From Ferroplasma sp. (GTDB lineage Archaea; Thermoplasmatota; Thermoplasmata; Thermoplasmatales; Thermoplasmataceae): a stretch of DNA of 64,000 bases. Of this stretch, positions 35,787 to 44,743 are shown piece after piece; within the stretch, counting starts at the first letter, position 1, and every line of letters begins with the position of its first letter. Position numbers and translations under genes: made by a program. The notes under the pieces are model-generated. The model worked only from the letters and a program-made list of their open reading frames with translations. It made no database searches and was not told the DNA's origin. Location: positions 930,001 to 994,000 of the forward strand of contig NZ_CP133597.1 in the NCBI RefSeq assembly GCF_031200575.1, in the 5' to 3' direction.

Positions 35787-37327
35787 AAACAATGCTCGAA
35801 GTTATAAAGGAAAAGAAGGGTGAACTGCCCCTCATTCATTATTTTGGCACTGTCATTACATACAATGATTTCGAAGAATACACCAATGAGATTGCTGCAC
35901 AGATTTCTGTATACTGTGATCCTGGTGATACTGTGGCTATAATTGCGGAAAATATACCACAATTTTCTATGGTACAGTATGCCGCATGGAAGAACTCATG
36001 TGTGTTCATCCCACTGAGCCCTATTGATTCACAGGCTGAAATAATTTCAAAGCTCGAGTTTACAAAAACACATATGGTCATAATAGGAAGTGAGTTCAGG
36101 GAGAAATTCTCAGAGATAAAATCATTGAATGGCATGCATATACTATATACCTCTGCGGAGACGTTTGGAAATATCCCTATGGAACTGAAAGGGAAATTTA
36201 TCCGTGAGCAACAGATTGAAGAACTGGCCATAAGAAAAAAAGCTGTCTTCCAGGCATGTAATCCTGATCCTGAAGACATTGCCATGCTGGTATTCACATC
36301 TGGCACAAGTGGCAGGCAGAAGGCCGCAGTAATCAGGCACAAGAACATATACGCAGCATCGTATATTTATAAGGAGTGGTATGATGTATCAGTGAAAGAT
36401 AAAAACCTCTGCATTGCTCCGTTTTTCCATATTACCGGGCTAATATTCGGCATATCCCTTACTGTAATTTCAGGATCATCAATGGTCATGACCTATAGAT
36501 TCGATGCCATGAACACTCTTGAAACCTTAGAGTCGGAAAAGCCAACGATAACGATGTTCGTGGCAACCGCCTACAGGGCAATGTTGAATTCATGGTCAGA
36601 TATTCCTGATATAAAAACCAGGGTTGCCTCCATGAGGCTATGGTCTGCAGGGGGAATGCCCATGCCGCTTAAAACCCAGCATGACTGGAGGTCCATGACA
36701 GGAAAATGGATTTATATGGCATACGGTTTGACTGAAAGCACATCACCAGTGGCATTGTGGGAATATCCTTACTCAGGAGATTTGATAACCCACAACGGTG
36801 TTCTTACAGCAGGAAAGCCTGTTTATTATACAAGATTATTCCGTGCGAGGGATGGGGAATTAAACGTATCCGGTCCACAGATCGTGGATTCCTATTTCAA
36901 CAATCCGGAGGATACAGCGAAATCATTCGGCAAAAAGGGATTGAAAACAGGAGATATATGTTACATTGATAAGGACGGTTATGTGTTTATAATTGACAGG
37001 AAAAAGGATCTTATAGATGTTTCCGGCTATAAAGTAGTGCCGGCAGAGGTTGAAGGAGTTATAAGGAAAAACCCCTATGTGGAAGATGCAGTGGTTATAG
37101 GAGAACCTGACGAGTATAAAGGCGAGGTCCCTGTTGCATATATCAAGCTCAATGAGGGAATAACATCCTATGAAAACATCAAAGAAGATATCATGGCAAG
37201 CTGCAGACAAGAACTTGCAAGATACAAGGTTCCCGCATCAATTATATTTGTCCGTGAGATGCCATTGAACGCATCCGGAAAAATCAAGAGATCCGGAATA
37301 AAGGCAATGGAGGTTGTTTACAGATGA
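35783..37327 (+). CDS. AMP-forming acyl-CoA ligase
   Basis: 514 residues (GTG start at 35783, or ATG three codons later). The P-loop-like 'MLVFTSGTSGRQKAAV' is at about 170, 'YMAYGLTESTSP' at about 315, 'LKTGDICYIDKDGYVFIIDRKKDLIDVSGYKV' at about 390, and the C-terminal 'MPLNASGKIKR' carries the catalytic Lys. It activates a carboxylic acid to its CoA thioester with ATP. The substrate side chain is unknown. It overlaps its neighbours by 4 nt on each side, which implies tight coupling. Confidence 0.9.
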   Translation: MKTMLEVIKEKKGELPLIHYFGTVITYNDFEEYTNEIAAQISVYCDPGDTVAIIAENIPQFSMVQYAAWKNSCVFIPLSPIDSQAEIISKLEFTKTHMVIIGSEFREKFSEIKSLNGMHILYTSAETFGNIPMELKGKFIREQQIEELAIRKKAVFQACNPDPEDIAMLVFTSGTSGRQKAAVIRHKNIYAASYIYKEWYDVSVKDKNLCIAPFFHITGLIFGISLTVISGSSMVMTYRFDAMNTLETLESEKPTITMFVATAYRAMLNSWSDIPDIKTRVASMRLWSAGGMPMPLKTQHDWRSMTGKWIYMAYGLTESTSPVALWEYPYSGDLITHNGVLTAGKPVYYTRLFRARDGELNVSGPQIVDSYFNNPEDTAKSFGKKGLKTGDICYIDKDGYVFIIDRKKDLIDVSGYKVVPAEVEGVIRKNPYVEDAVVIGEPDEYKGEVPVAYIKLNEGITSYENIKEDIMASCRQELARYKVPASIIFVREMPLNASGKIKRSGIKAMEVVYR

Positions 37328-38475
37328 TTAGTGGATTTGCTGAGGCAGTGTACAAGAATTACAATGGGAGTGTATACGATTTGATGGATGAAGCCCTGGG
37401 AAAAGCCCTGGAAATGGCAGGCCTGGAAAGAAAAGATCTTGATGGATTCATGACGACATTCCTGCCTGGCGTATTTGATGGAAACATATATATGCATTTT
37501 TTCCCGGATCAGATCTGCGGCTATCTTGGAATTACACCGAAATACATAGATTCCCTGGATTATGGTGGCCCATCTGTTTTATCAGCATTATGGAGGGCCG
37601 AACGGTTAATAAAAGATGGAGTGGCTGAGAATATTCTTCTGTTATTCGGTGGAAAGGGTTCCGATGTAAGGAAAAGAAAGCAGACAGTGGATTCATTTGA
37701 AAAACTCTATCCCGAGATAACAAACACACCATACAGGCATTTAATTAATCTTTACAACAGCATGAACCCGGTTTCAGACTATGCACTGGTCGCGGAAAGG
37801 CATAAAAAAATTTATGGGTCAACCGATACCCAGAGGGCTGAATTAATTGTAAAACAGAGGAAAAACGCAAACAGATCAGGATATGCAATGTTTACAGGAG
37901 AGCTATCTTTAGAAGATGTTCTAAATTCACCAGTAATATCATCTCCATTGCATCTGCTGGAAATAGTATACCCGGTGGATGGTTTCCATGCGTTCATTGT
38001 ATCCAATAAGCCTGGAAAACTAAGGGGAATAAGAATACAGAATTACGGCGAAGCGCATCAGAGCTTCCTGCCGCCTGAAATTGATGATATAACCCTTACA
38101 CCTGCAGCTGAAAGTACCAAAAATTTCAGGAGGGAAATAGCAAAATGCGACTTTTATGAACTTTATGATTCGTTCAGCATTACTGTAATGCTACAGCTGG
38201 AAAATACCGGCATAGTACCAAAAGGGCAATCCGGAAAATTCATTGAAAAAAATTCAATATCAGTGGACGGTGATTTACCGCTAAATACCGGTGGAGGAAG
38301 TATCAACCGCGGACAGCCTGCATACATGAGTGGCAGTGTTCTTCTGTATGAAGCCCTTTTGCAGATGAATGAAATGGCGGACGGGAACCAGGTAAAAAGC
38401 CCGGGAAAGGTATTTATCAACGGGATAGGTGGATGGTACAGGAACCATTCGGTTTCATTAATTCTGGGTGATTGA
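37324..38475 (+). CDS. Thiolase-fold protein lacking the thiolase catalytic residues
   Basis: 383 residues of the SCP-x/archaeal thiolase-like group: 'SVYDLMDEALGKALEMAGLERKDLDGF', 'SDYALVAERHKKIYG', 'CDFYELYDSFSITVMLQLENTGIVPKG' and 'LNTGGGSINRGQP'. The nucleophilic Cys region reads 'LDYGGPSVLSAL' (no Cys), the GHP histidine motif reads GQP, and the final Cys loop is 'GIGGWYRNHSV'. A normal Claisen mechanism is thus unlikely. Such proteins paired with DUF35 act as retro-aldolases in steroid side-chain degradation (Ltp2 type). Here the DUF35 gene follows directly, so a C-C lyase acting on a CoA ester is a reasonable inference. Confidence 0.82.
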   Translation: MISGFAEAVYKNYNGSVYDLMDEALGKALEMAGLERKDLDGFMTTFLPGVFDGNIYMHFFPDQICGYLGITPKYIDSLDYGGPSVLSALWRAERLIKDGVAENILLLFGGKGSDVRKRKQTVDSFEKLYPEITNTPYRHLINLYNSMNPVSDYALVAERHKKIYGSTDTQRAELIVKQRKNANRSGYAMFTGELSLEDVLNSPVISSPLHLLEIVYPVDGFHAFIVSNKPGKLRGIRIQNYGEAHQSFLPPEIDDITLTPAAESTKNFRREIAKCDFYELYDSFSITVMLQLENTGIVPKGQSGKFIEKNSISVDGDLPLNTGGGSINRGQPAYMSGSVLLYEALLQMNEMADGNQVKSPGKVFINGIGGWYRNHSVSLILGD

Positions 38476-38814
38476 ATGAAAGTAGACGATTTATATAATG
38501 AATATGACAAAATATTCGCCAGCAATAAGATGCCGTTCATAAAATGCAAGACATGCGATAAAGCCTATTATTACCCAAGGAACGTGTGCCCGTTTTGCGG
38601 CTCCAGCAATATAGAAATAATGATATCATCAGGTACTGGAGAAATTTATTCCTGCACAGAATTCAAAGGTGGATTTTATGGCATAATAAAATTTCCGGAA
38701 GGTTTCGGTGCGTATATGAATATTGACGGGGATAATATTGTAATTGGGAGAAATGTCATCATTAAATTTCGGGAAATAGGTGGAAAAATTCTTCCATATG
38801 CATATGTTGATTGA
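38476..38814 (+). CDS. DUF35 zinc-ribbon/OB-fold protein
   Basis: 112 residues. A zinc ribbon (CKTC and CPFC, about 24-42) is preceded by a helix and followed by an OB-fold ('IMISSGTGEIYSCTEFKGGFYGIIKFPEG', 'VIIKFREIGGKILPYAYV'). This is the standard partner of thiolase-fold proteins in archaea and actinobacteria, holding or channelling the CoA substrate. The ATG immediately follows the TGA of the thiolase-like gene with no gap. Confidence 0.9.
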   Translation: MKVDDLYNEYDKIFASNKMPFIKCKTCDKAYYYPRNVCPFCGSSNIEIMISSGTGEIYSCTEFKGGFYGIIKFPEGFGAYMNIDGDNIVIGRNVIIKFREIGGKILPYAYVD

Positions 38815-38921
38815 TGATCTTATACAGTAATCTGATCCTCAATATTTGTCCATTATTTCTTAAACACATCGTATAATACCGTCAAAATCATTTATATTTT
38901 CCTACTATGAAAAACCTGTAC

Positions 38922-39986
38922 TTAACAATCTTTTATGCCTCCTCGGTATATTAAATTTGCTGAATCGTCATGCACCTTAACATTGCCTGCAAGTTTATTC
39001 ATGTTGTTTTTTTTCTTCAATGATAGTTCTTCAAGCCTCTTGAAGTACAGTTCATCAGGATTGACTGTTCCCTCTCTTTCCTTTTCAATGTATCTTACAT
39101 TGTTCTTTAGCATTGAATAAATTGTTTCTGCTAATATTCTTGCTATGACTATTATAGGTCTCTTCTTCTCCAATCTTCTTACTATGCTCAGATACTTGGT
39201 TCTGAACTTCTTTGTAAACCTTATAAGTGAATGTGCTGTTTCGACTAAAAAGAACCTCAATAATGGTGATCCATGCTTTGTTATATGTCCCTTTACTATT
39301 GTTTCACCTGATGAATGCTCACCGGGTATTAAACCCGTATATGATGCAAATTTAAGTTTATTCTCGAATCTGTTGATTGTTCCTATTTCTGATAGTATTC
39401 CTGCTGCTGTGTAGAAGTTTATTCCTGGAATTGTCATCAATAATTTTATATTATCACTGCTGTTTGCTATTGAAGATATTTCTGTTTCTATTTTCTTTTC
39501 CCTTAATCCTTTCTTTCCGAATGGGTCTGTAGCTTTTATTATTATTCCGTATGATGTTAATAATGCATGTATTTTATTCTTTTTTAAAGTTATTTCTTCA
39601 CCAAGGGAATGTCTGTACCTTACCAGAGACCTTATATTCTCTATATCTTCCGATGGAACATATATCTCCTTCATTCCTCCCTTTCTGAATACATCTGCAA
39701 GCTGGAATGAATCCTCCCTGTCTGTCTTCTTAAAATTGTTAGCTATTTCAGGTACCTTCGCAGGATTTATCAGGTGTATTTTATAACCTAAAATTTATAA
39801 CTCCTTGCTGAGATATTTGCCTGATGTAGATGATTCTATTACAATATCATGATCCTTGCAATTCAATAAAAACCCATTGACTGCATCCATATTATTCTCC
39901 ATATTCCTCTGGACAATAATAGTACCGTTATCCTCCATTACAGTCCCGTATACGGAACGTTTATGTACATCCAAGCCAATTACCAT
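38922..39986 (-). pseudogene. IS110-family transposase interrupted by one in-frame TAA
   Basis: The frame is continuous for 355 codons except for a TAA at 39795-39797. N-terminal part: 'MVIGLDVHKRSVYG' (first catalytic Asp) and 'HDIVIESSTSGKYLSKEL'. After the stop: 'GYKIHLINPAKVPEIANN', 'TDREDSFQLADVF' (further acidic residues), then the C-terminal Tnp_20 domain with 'LLMTIPGINFYTAAGILSEIG' and 'GLIPGEHSSGE', which contains the Ser nucleophile. Everything else looks intact, so the lesion is recent. A C-terminal piece could start at ATG 39674, but it would lack the catalytic acidic residues. Confidence 0.9.
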
Positions 39987-40019
39987 TTAATCACCTCTAA
40001 TGATTCTGTGAGAGTTAAA

Positions 40020-40175
40020 ATCGTAGACTCGACAAACTCCTATTCACCTTATTAAATATTAATGAGGTATGAAATCGAGTCTAAGGGCGGCTATTCTTTA
40101 GGACGGCCTTAAAGGTCAGGAAATATAACAACCGCCTCCGATTCTCACAGCTATCTCGTCATATAGCTGAGGCAA
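40020..40175 (-). ncRNA. Candidate IS110 bridge RNA
   Basis: Read on the minus strand toward the transposase there are three consecutive folds. First, stem-loop C (40144-40154 with 40163-40171, 9 bp with a 2-nt bulge). Second, stem B (40086-40090 with 40132-40136) enclosing a large internal loop and an inner hairpin (40096-40102 with 40107-40114). Third, stem A (40025-40032 with 40075-40082, 8 bp perfect) enclosing an internal loop and an inner 10-bp hairpin (40046-40055 with 40059-40068). A 5' stem-loop followed by two looped stems is the layout of the IS110-family bridge RNA. The loop strand TTTCAT in stem A is complementary to ATGAAA in both terminal repeats. Function is inferred. Confidence 0.6.
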
Positions 40176-40243
40176 AATAAGGTTTTTCATGATTTCCTTA
40201 TATATTCTCCAGTATTGCTATCGGGTTTTATTTATTCAGATCA

Positions 40244-41566
40244 TTATTTGAATAATTCTTCTTTAACTACCTTATCCCGTTTGAATTCTATCAGGAAGTA
40301 ATAAAGCATGAACAGTATCAGGATTATAATTACACCTATGTCAAGAGCCTCTCTGGGCATACCGTATATAAATAAAATAAGTAAAACTATTCCTGCTATG
40401 GTCGTATAAGGATACAGTGGAGTCGTAAATGTTCCGGATTTTTTTATCCTCCTGAAATGTATTAAAGCGAAACTGGTTACTAGATATGAAAGCAAAAGTC
40501 CAAAATTGCTAATTGCGGCGATTATATAGATATTTCCTGAGAAAAGCATTATAATCCCTATCATGGACGAAGTTATTACACCGTTGACAGAAACGTCCTT
40601 TTTTGGATTGAATTTCCTGAAAAATTTAGGAAGAAGTTTATTTTCACCGATCTGGTAAAGTACTCTTGATGACGTCATTATCATGGCAAGTGTGGCAGAG
40701 GTTGTGGCTATCAATGCACCTACAATTACTATTATATAAAGTGAATATGGTGCGTGAACATAACCCAGTGCAAATGCCAGAGGGTCAGCGGATATAGTAA
40801 ACTTTGAAGCGGGAACCATTAACATTAATGCAACAACGACAAGTATATAGAATATCATGCTGATAGCTACAGATAATACTATTGCCTTTGCAGCCTTATT
40901 CGCCCCTCCCTTGACATCTGATGTGAGTGTTGATATTGATTGGAATCCAGAGTATGCAAAAAATACAGCTATGCTTGCAGCAAATATTGCATTGATATTA
41001 TCCTTCGCAGGAGGCACTGTGAAGTTTGAAATATTCAGTGTTTTAGTGGAGTATGCAAGTACAATAGCTGAAATAACAAAGATTGTCAATATTCCGAGTT
41101 TTACTATTACCAGATAAAAATCAGCCTTTGCTGCCTTTTTAACACCGACTATGTTAACAATAGATAACACAAAAATCAGTATAATTGCAAAAACAATGGG
41201 GAAATATCCATAGTGAAGGCCCACGAGGCTACCGAGGTAAGATCCAAATCCCAGCGCTATGGCAGCTATGGCAGTGGAAAAACTGAAATACAGCAATATT
41301 CCTGTTATAAATCCCATCTCACTGCCGAATGCTTCGAAAATGTACGAGAATGAAGCGCCCTTAGCATGTGGCATCATGGATCCAAGTTCTCCGAATTCCA
41401 TGGCAATAATAATTGCCAGAACTCCCACAAGGGCGAACGCAAGCAGTGCATTGGCTCCAGCCAGTGCTATTGTTGTACCACTTAAGACAAATATGCCAGC
41501 GCCGATAATTGCACCGAGTCCAACTGCAGTTGCTACAGGAAGGCTTATCAACTTTTTTTCTGCCAT
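40244..41566 (-). CDS. APC-superfamily amino acid permease
   Basis: 440 residues with 12 helices. 'VATAVGLGAIIGAGIFVLSG' in helix 1 is the canonical APC motif, 'HAKGASFSYIFEAFGSEMGF' follows helix 2, and 'FFAYSGFQSISTLTSDVKGGANKAAKAI' matches helix 6 and its loop. Uptake of a neutral or cationic amino acid is likely. The 176-nt upstream region shared with the divergent 113-residue gene contains AT-rich promoter-like sequence. Its 3' end is 54 nt from the IS110 element, which did not disturb it. Confidence 0.87.
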   Translation of the reverse strand: MAEKKLISLPVATAVGLGAIIGAGIFVLSGTTIALAGANALLAFALVGVLAIIIAMEFGELGSMMPHAKGASFSYIFEAFGSEMGFITGILLYFSFSTAIAAIALGFGSYLGSLVGLHYGYFPIVFAIILIFVLSIVNIVGVKKAAKADFYLVIVKLGILTIFVISAIVLAYSTKTLNISNFTVPPAKDNINAIFAASIAVFFAYSGFQSISTLTSDVKGGANKAAKAIVLSVAISMIFYILVVVALMLMVPASKFTISADPLAFALGYVHAPYSLYIIVIVGALIATTSATLAMIMTSSRVLYQIGENKLLPKFFRKFNPKKDVSVNGVITSSMIGIIMLFSGNIYIIAAISNFGLLLSYLVTSFALIHFRRIKKSGTFTTPLYPYTTIAGIVLLILFIYGMPREALDIGVIIILILFMLYYFLIEFKRDKVVKEELFK

Positions 41567-41742
41567 TATATTCCCCTATTTGCATTTTGCTTTTAATGGT
41601 ATATACTAGTTTTAATTGTTTTTAAATCTGAATGGTGCGGCTCTTATGGTATATATTTCAATAATATATTTATTCCGCTATGATGTGGAGAACGCCAATC
41701 CTCTGGTAAAAATACTTAAATACTCAATTGGATTAATTATCT

Positions 41743-42084
41743 ATGGAATTATTCTATTTTAGATCTTTTGATAGAACTATCGGTGTAGCCTGTGATGTCC
41801 CGAGTCTGTACTATGAAATGAAATGTCAGGTGCTATATGATAAACCGGCCATAGACTATCATGTTAAAGAGGGACACATATCTATGTGGCTTGATTATAT
41901 AGGCGAGCATGAGCTTGCTGAGAGTATAAGAACTCAGAATGTAACAGATGCAGTGCTAGATACACTGAAGCAGAAAGTAAAAGACAGTAAAGGTAACAGA
42001 TCTATGAAAGGCGAAATGCAACATGGGCCCGGTCATCGGGGAAAGAAAGGAGTACGTAAACATAAAGAAGAACTGAATCTTTAG
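41743..42084 (+). CDS. Small conserved-looking protein, DUF5752-like (tentative)
   Basis: 113 residues, soluble. The N-terminal 65 residues ('ELFYFRSFDRTIGVACDVPSLYYEMK', 'AIDYHVKEGHISMWLDYIGEHELAESI') resemble the small DUF5752-type domain, which has no known function. The C-terminal 40 residues are very basic (HGPGHRGKKGVRKHKEEL) and could bind nucleic acid. A TATA-like AAATACTTAAATA lies about 25 nt upstream. It stands alone between divergent genes. Confidence 0.55.
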   Translation: MELFYFRSFDRTIGVACDVPSLYYEMKCQVLYDKPAIDYHVKEGHISMWLDYIGEHELAESIRTQNVTDAVLDTLKQKVKDSKGNRSMKGEMQHGPGHRGKKGVRKHKEELNL

Positions 42085-42131
42085 TTATATTTATTTGTCT
42101 GGCCAGATTTTAAAGAATAGTCTAGTTTTCA

Positions 42132-42983
42132 TCACTCTATCACAGTACCTGTATCCATAGTTTTTATATTGTCAATGGAAGTTATACAGACTCTCTTGCC
42201 CCCTCTCTGCAAGAATTTGAGTGCGGCCAGAATTTTTGGCCTTATTGTGCCTTCTTCAAAGTTTATTTTATTATAATAATTGAGCATATTACTGTATCCA
42301 ATTTTATTAATTGCCCCAGTTTTACTGGCAAAATCAAGATATACATTTTTCACATCAGTAATGATGATGAAATCCTCTGCCCCTATGAGCGTACCTATGA
42401 GAGCTGAGCTCAAGTCCTTATCAACAACGCCATCGAATTCAGTATATCCATTAGACCTCTTTTCAACAGGTATTCCGCCACCACCGACTGCAATGGGTAT
42501 ATAACCATTCGACATGAGATATGTTACGGAATCCTTTTCAAGTATACTCACCGGTTCAGGCGATTTAACCATCTTCCGGTATCCCTTTCCAATTTCCATT
42601 GCATATGAATCATCAATTTTATGATCGTAAAATGCGCCTATAGGTTTCATCGTGTAGACGTTTTGATTAATGACTGTATGGGATAAAATGGGCACAGCTG
42701 GCTTACTAAGGACATCCCTATCTATTAGATTTTGATATGCGGTCGAAATAACATGCAGCAAAAAACCCTGTGACATTGCCCCGCAGATGCTGAGGGAATA
42801 GGATGTTTTTTCAAATATTTCCCCAACCTGTGGCCCATTACCATATGTTATTACAGATTCGTTGTTATTTAGAATGTATGCAAGCCGAGAAAATGTTTCA
42901 GTTGCCTTCTCTATCTGATCTTTGATGGAGGATTTCCCATTATCAAGCGCATTTCCTCCCAAAGCAATAACGGTTTTTCTCAA
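42132..42983 (-). CDS. arcC: Carbamate kinase
   Basis: 283 residues. 'KTVIALGGNALD' at the start, 'ITYGNGPQVG', 'AVGGGGIPVE', 'FDGVVDKDLSSALIGTLIGAEDFIIITDV' and 'EEGTIRPKILAALKFLQRGG' are the amino-acid-kinase-fold signatures of carbamate kinase. It makes ATP from carbamoyl phosphate, or the reverse. It is slightly shorter than bacterial enzymes (about 310), mainly in the lid region. No arginine deiminase or ornithine carbamoyltransferase gene is in the window, so its source of carbamoyl phosphate is not shown. Confidence 0.92.
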   Translation of the reverse strand: MRKTVIALGGNALDNGKSSIKDQIEKATETFSRLAYILNNNESVITYGNGPQVGEIFEKTSYSLSICGAMSQGFLLHVISTAYQNLIDRDVLSKPAVPILSHTVINQNVYTMKPIGAFYDHKIDDSYAMEIGKGYRKMVKSPEPVSILEKDSVTYLMSNGYIPIAVGGGGIPVEKRSNGYTEFDGVVDKDLSSALIGTLIGAEDFIIITDVKNVYLDFASKTGAINKIGYSNMLNYYNKINFEEGTIRPKILAALKFLQRGGKRVCITSIDNIKTMDTGTVIE

Positions 42984-43269
42984 ATAACCACCTGATTATT
43001 ATTTCAATTATACAGTTTATTATTTTATTATATTATTATGTGAGCGAACAAAGCGTAAATACGGCTGTATCATTTTCAGATTTTAATTTTTTCTGTAAAG
43101 ACGATATTCACTGGTATTATATAATGTTCCTCTACCTTACATATATCCTAAATTTTTTGTCCATTGATGCCGGATATTAGGATTATTGTGCCATTTAGAG
43201 CATTTAAGTTTATTTTTCTTTGGTCAGAAATATGAATTTTTCATATACAAAGATAATTTATTTATACTA

Positions 43270-43285
43270 ATTAGACATGTCTAAT
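43270..43285. promoter_or_regulatory. 16-bp perfect palindrome over a start codon, candidate operator
   Basis: ATTAGACATGTCTAAT is self-complementary. Its central ATG (43277-43279) is the first codon of the DHA2 exporter gene, and a TATA-like TTTATTTATAC lies about 10-20 nt upstream. A dimeric regulator bound here would block initiation. The operon ends with a PadR-type regulator gene, and PadR proteins commonly bind inverted repeats with ATGT/ACAT ends. Confidence 0.55.
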
Positions 43286-44743
43286 AAGACATATATGGAA
43301 GAGCTTAAGAAAAGTGATGTATACAGGATTGTTGCCCTTATGGCATTTGCAGGAACGTTGATAGTCTACGTTGAAACAATGATTGTTCCTGCTATTCCTG
43401 TCTTTATTACTTTTTTCAATACTACATATAATAACGTTTCATGGATTCTTACTGCCTATCTAATAACAGGAACTGTTGCTGCTGGAATATTTGGAAAACT
43501 CGGTGATGTATTCGGAAAGAGAAAGGTATTTCTGATACTGTCCTTTATTTATGCAGTTTCCGTATCAATGGGTGGTTTTGCAACAACTCTGGATGAGCTT
43601 GTAGCAATACGTGTTATACAGGGCATAGGCTTCGGGATGTATCCTCTGGCGTATGCTATAATCAATGATGTTGTTCCAAAGTCTAAACTGGCACTGGCGC
43701 AGGGATTAATGAGTGCAACATTCGCTGTAGGAGCAGGAATTGCTCTTGTGTTAGGTGCATATATTACCGAAGCATACAGCTGGGAATGGTCATTCCATAC
43801 TATTGCACCGGTAGCTTTTGCCCTATTCATTCTTTCCTATTTCTTTTTGAAGGATGCAGCGGCGCCTATAAAGGAGAAAATCGATATAACAGGAGTAGTA
43901 ATCATGGCATCAGCACTTGTGTCTTTAATATTCGCACTATCTGAGGGCAATCAGTACGGCTGGGCATCACCCCTGATTTTATTCCTTTTTATATTTTCAG
44001 CCGTGGCTTTTTATTTATTTGTTATTTATGAACTTCGCAGTAAAGATACATTCATTGATATGCGTTTGTTGAAAACCAGGAATATACTGATTGCCAATTT
44101 TGTGGGACTCTTTACCATGGCCGGTATGTACTTCCTGTTCTTTACAGTTCCAACCCTACTGCAGGATCCTGCACCCAGTGGCTTCGGAAGGTCTATTCTT
44201 GAATCAGGATTGATTATGCTGCCGGCAACGATACTTGCGATGTTGTTTGCCCCGGTAGCTGCCCGTGTGACCGACTTCAAGGGGCCAAAAATGTCAATAC
44301 TTATCGGTCTGTTGGTTAGTTTCGGTGCATTTTTGCTGCTTTTGGTGCATAGGGGTTCAGTCATGGATATAATCGAAGCAGCAACAATACTCGGTTCAGG
44401 GTTTTCCTTTGTACTTGTAGGCATAATCAATCTGCTGCTTATTTCAACACCGAAATCGAAGGCAGGTGAAGCTACCGGGCTAAATACAGTATTCAGGGAA
44501 CTTGGCATGACCGTAGCACCGGCAATCGGTGGTACATATGAAACAATATTTTCTGTAAAAATAATAATAGGTCTGATACCATACAGGTTTAACGGATTCC
44601 CTTTTATTCCCGTTACCTACGGATTCCCCTCACAAATTGCATACAATTTTACGTATATAACAGGAATCATATTTCTGCTTTTTGCCGTGCTGATCACGCT
44701 CCTGATAAAGGATAAAAATGGTGATAAAAATGAAAACATATAA
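43277..44743 (+). CDS. DHA2-family MFS exporter
   Basis: 488 residues, 14 predicted helices. 'MIVPAIPVFITFFNTTYNNVSWILTAYLITG' is typical of the DHA2 first helices, 'GKLGDVFGKRKVF' is the loop 2-3 motif, and 'LMSATFAVGAGIALVLGAYI' is the antiporter motif C. It probably exports a toxic compound with proton exchange. It is the first gene of a three-gene operon with an exported protein (26-nt overlap) and a PadR regulator. It lacks the long last loop seen in the paralogue at 25657-27327. Confidence 0.87.
   Translation: MSNKTYMEELKKSDVYRIVALMAFAGTLIVYVETMIVPAIPVFITFFNTTYNNVSWILTAYLITGTVAAGIFGKLGDVFGKRKVFLILSFIYAVSVSMGGFATTLDELVAIRVIQGIGFGMYPLAYAIINDVVPKSKLALAQGLMSATFAVGAGIALVLGAYITEAYSWEWSFHTIAPVAFALFILSYFFLKDAAAPIKEKIDITGVVIMASALVSLIFALSEGNQYGWASPLILFLFIFSAVAFYLFVIYELRSKDTFIDMRLLKTRNILIANFVGLFTMAGMYFLFFTVPTLLQDPAPSGFGRSILESGLIMLPATILAMLFAPVAARVTDFKGPKMSILIGLLVSFGAFLLLLVHRGSVMDIIEAATILGSGFSFVLVGIINLLLISTPKSKAGEATGLNTVFRELGMTVAPAIGGTYETIFSVKIIIGLIPYRFNGFPFIPVTYGFPSQIAYNFTYITGIIFLLFAVLITLLIKDKNGDKNENI

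Larger units (their letters stand above)
38907..40190 (-). mobile_element. IS110-family insertion sequence
   Basis: The element holds one DEDD transposase gene (39986 to 38922) and about 200 nt of noncoding DNA upstream of it. An 11-bp inverted repeat flanks it: ATGAAAAACCT at 38907-38917 and AGGTTTTTCAT at 40180-40190. Subterminal repeats of this kind are described for the IS1111 subgroup, whereas the position of the noncoding RNA-like region before the gene is that of the IS110 subgroup. The real ends may lie a few bases outside the repeats. No target duplication is expected in this family. It lies between the DUF35 operon and an amino-acid permease gene without breaking either. Confidence 0.75.
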
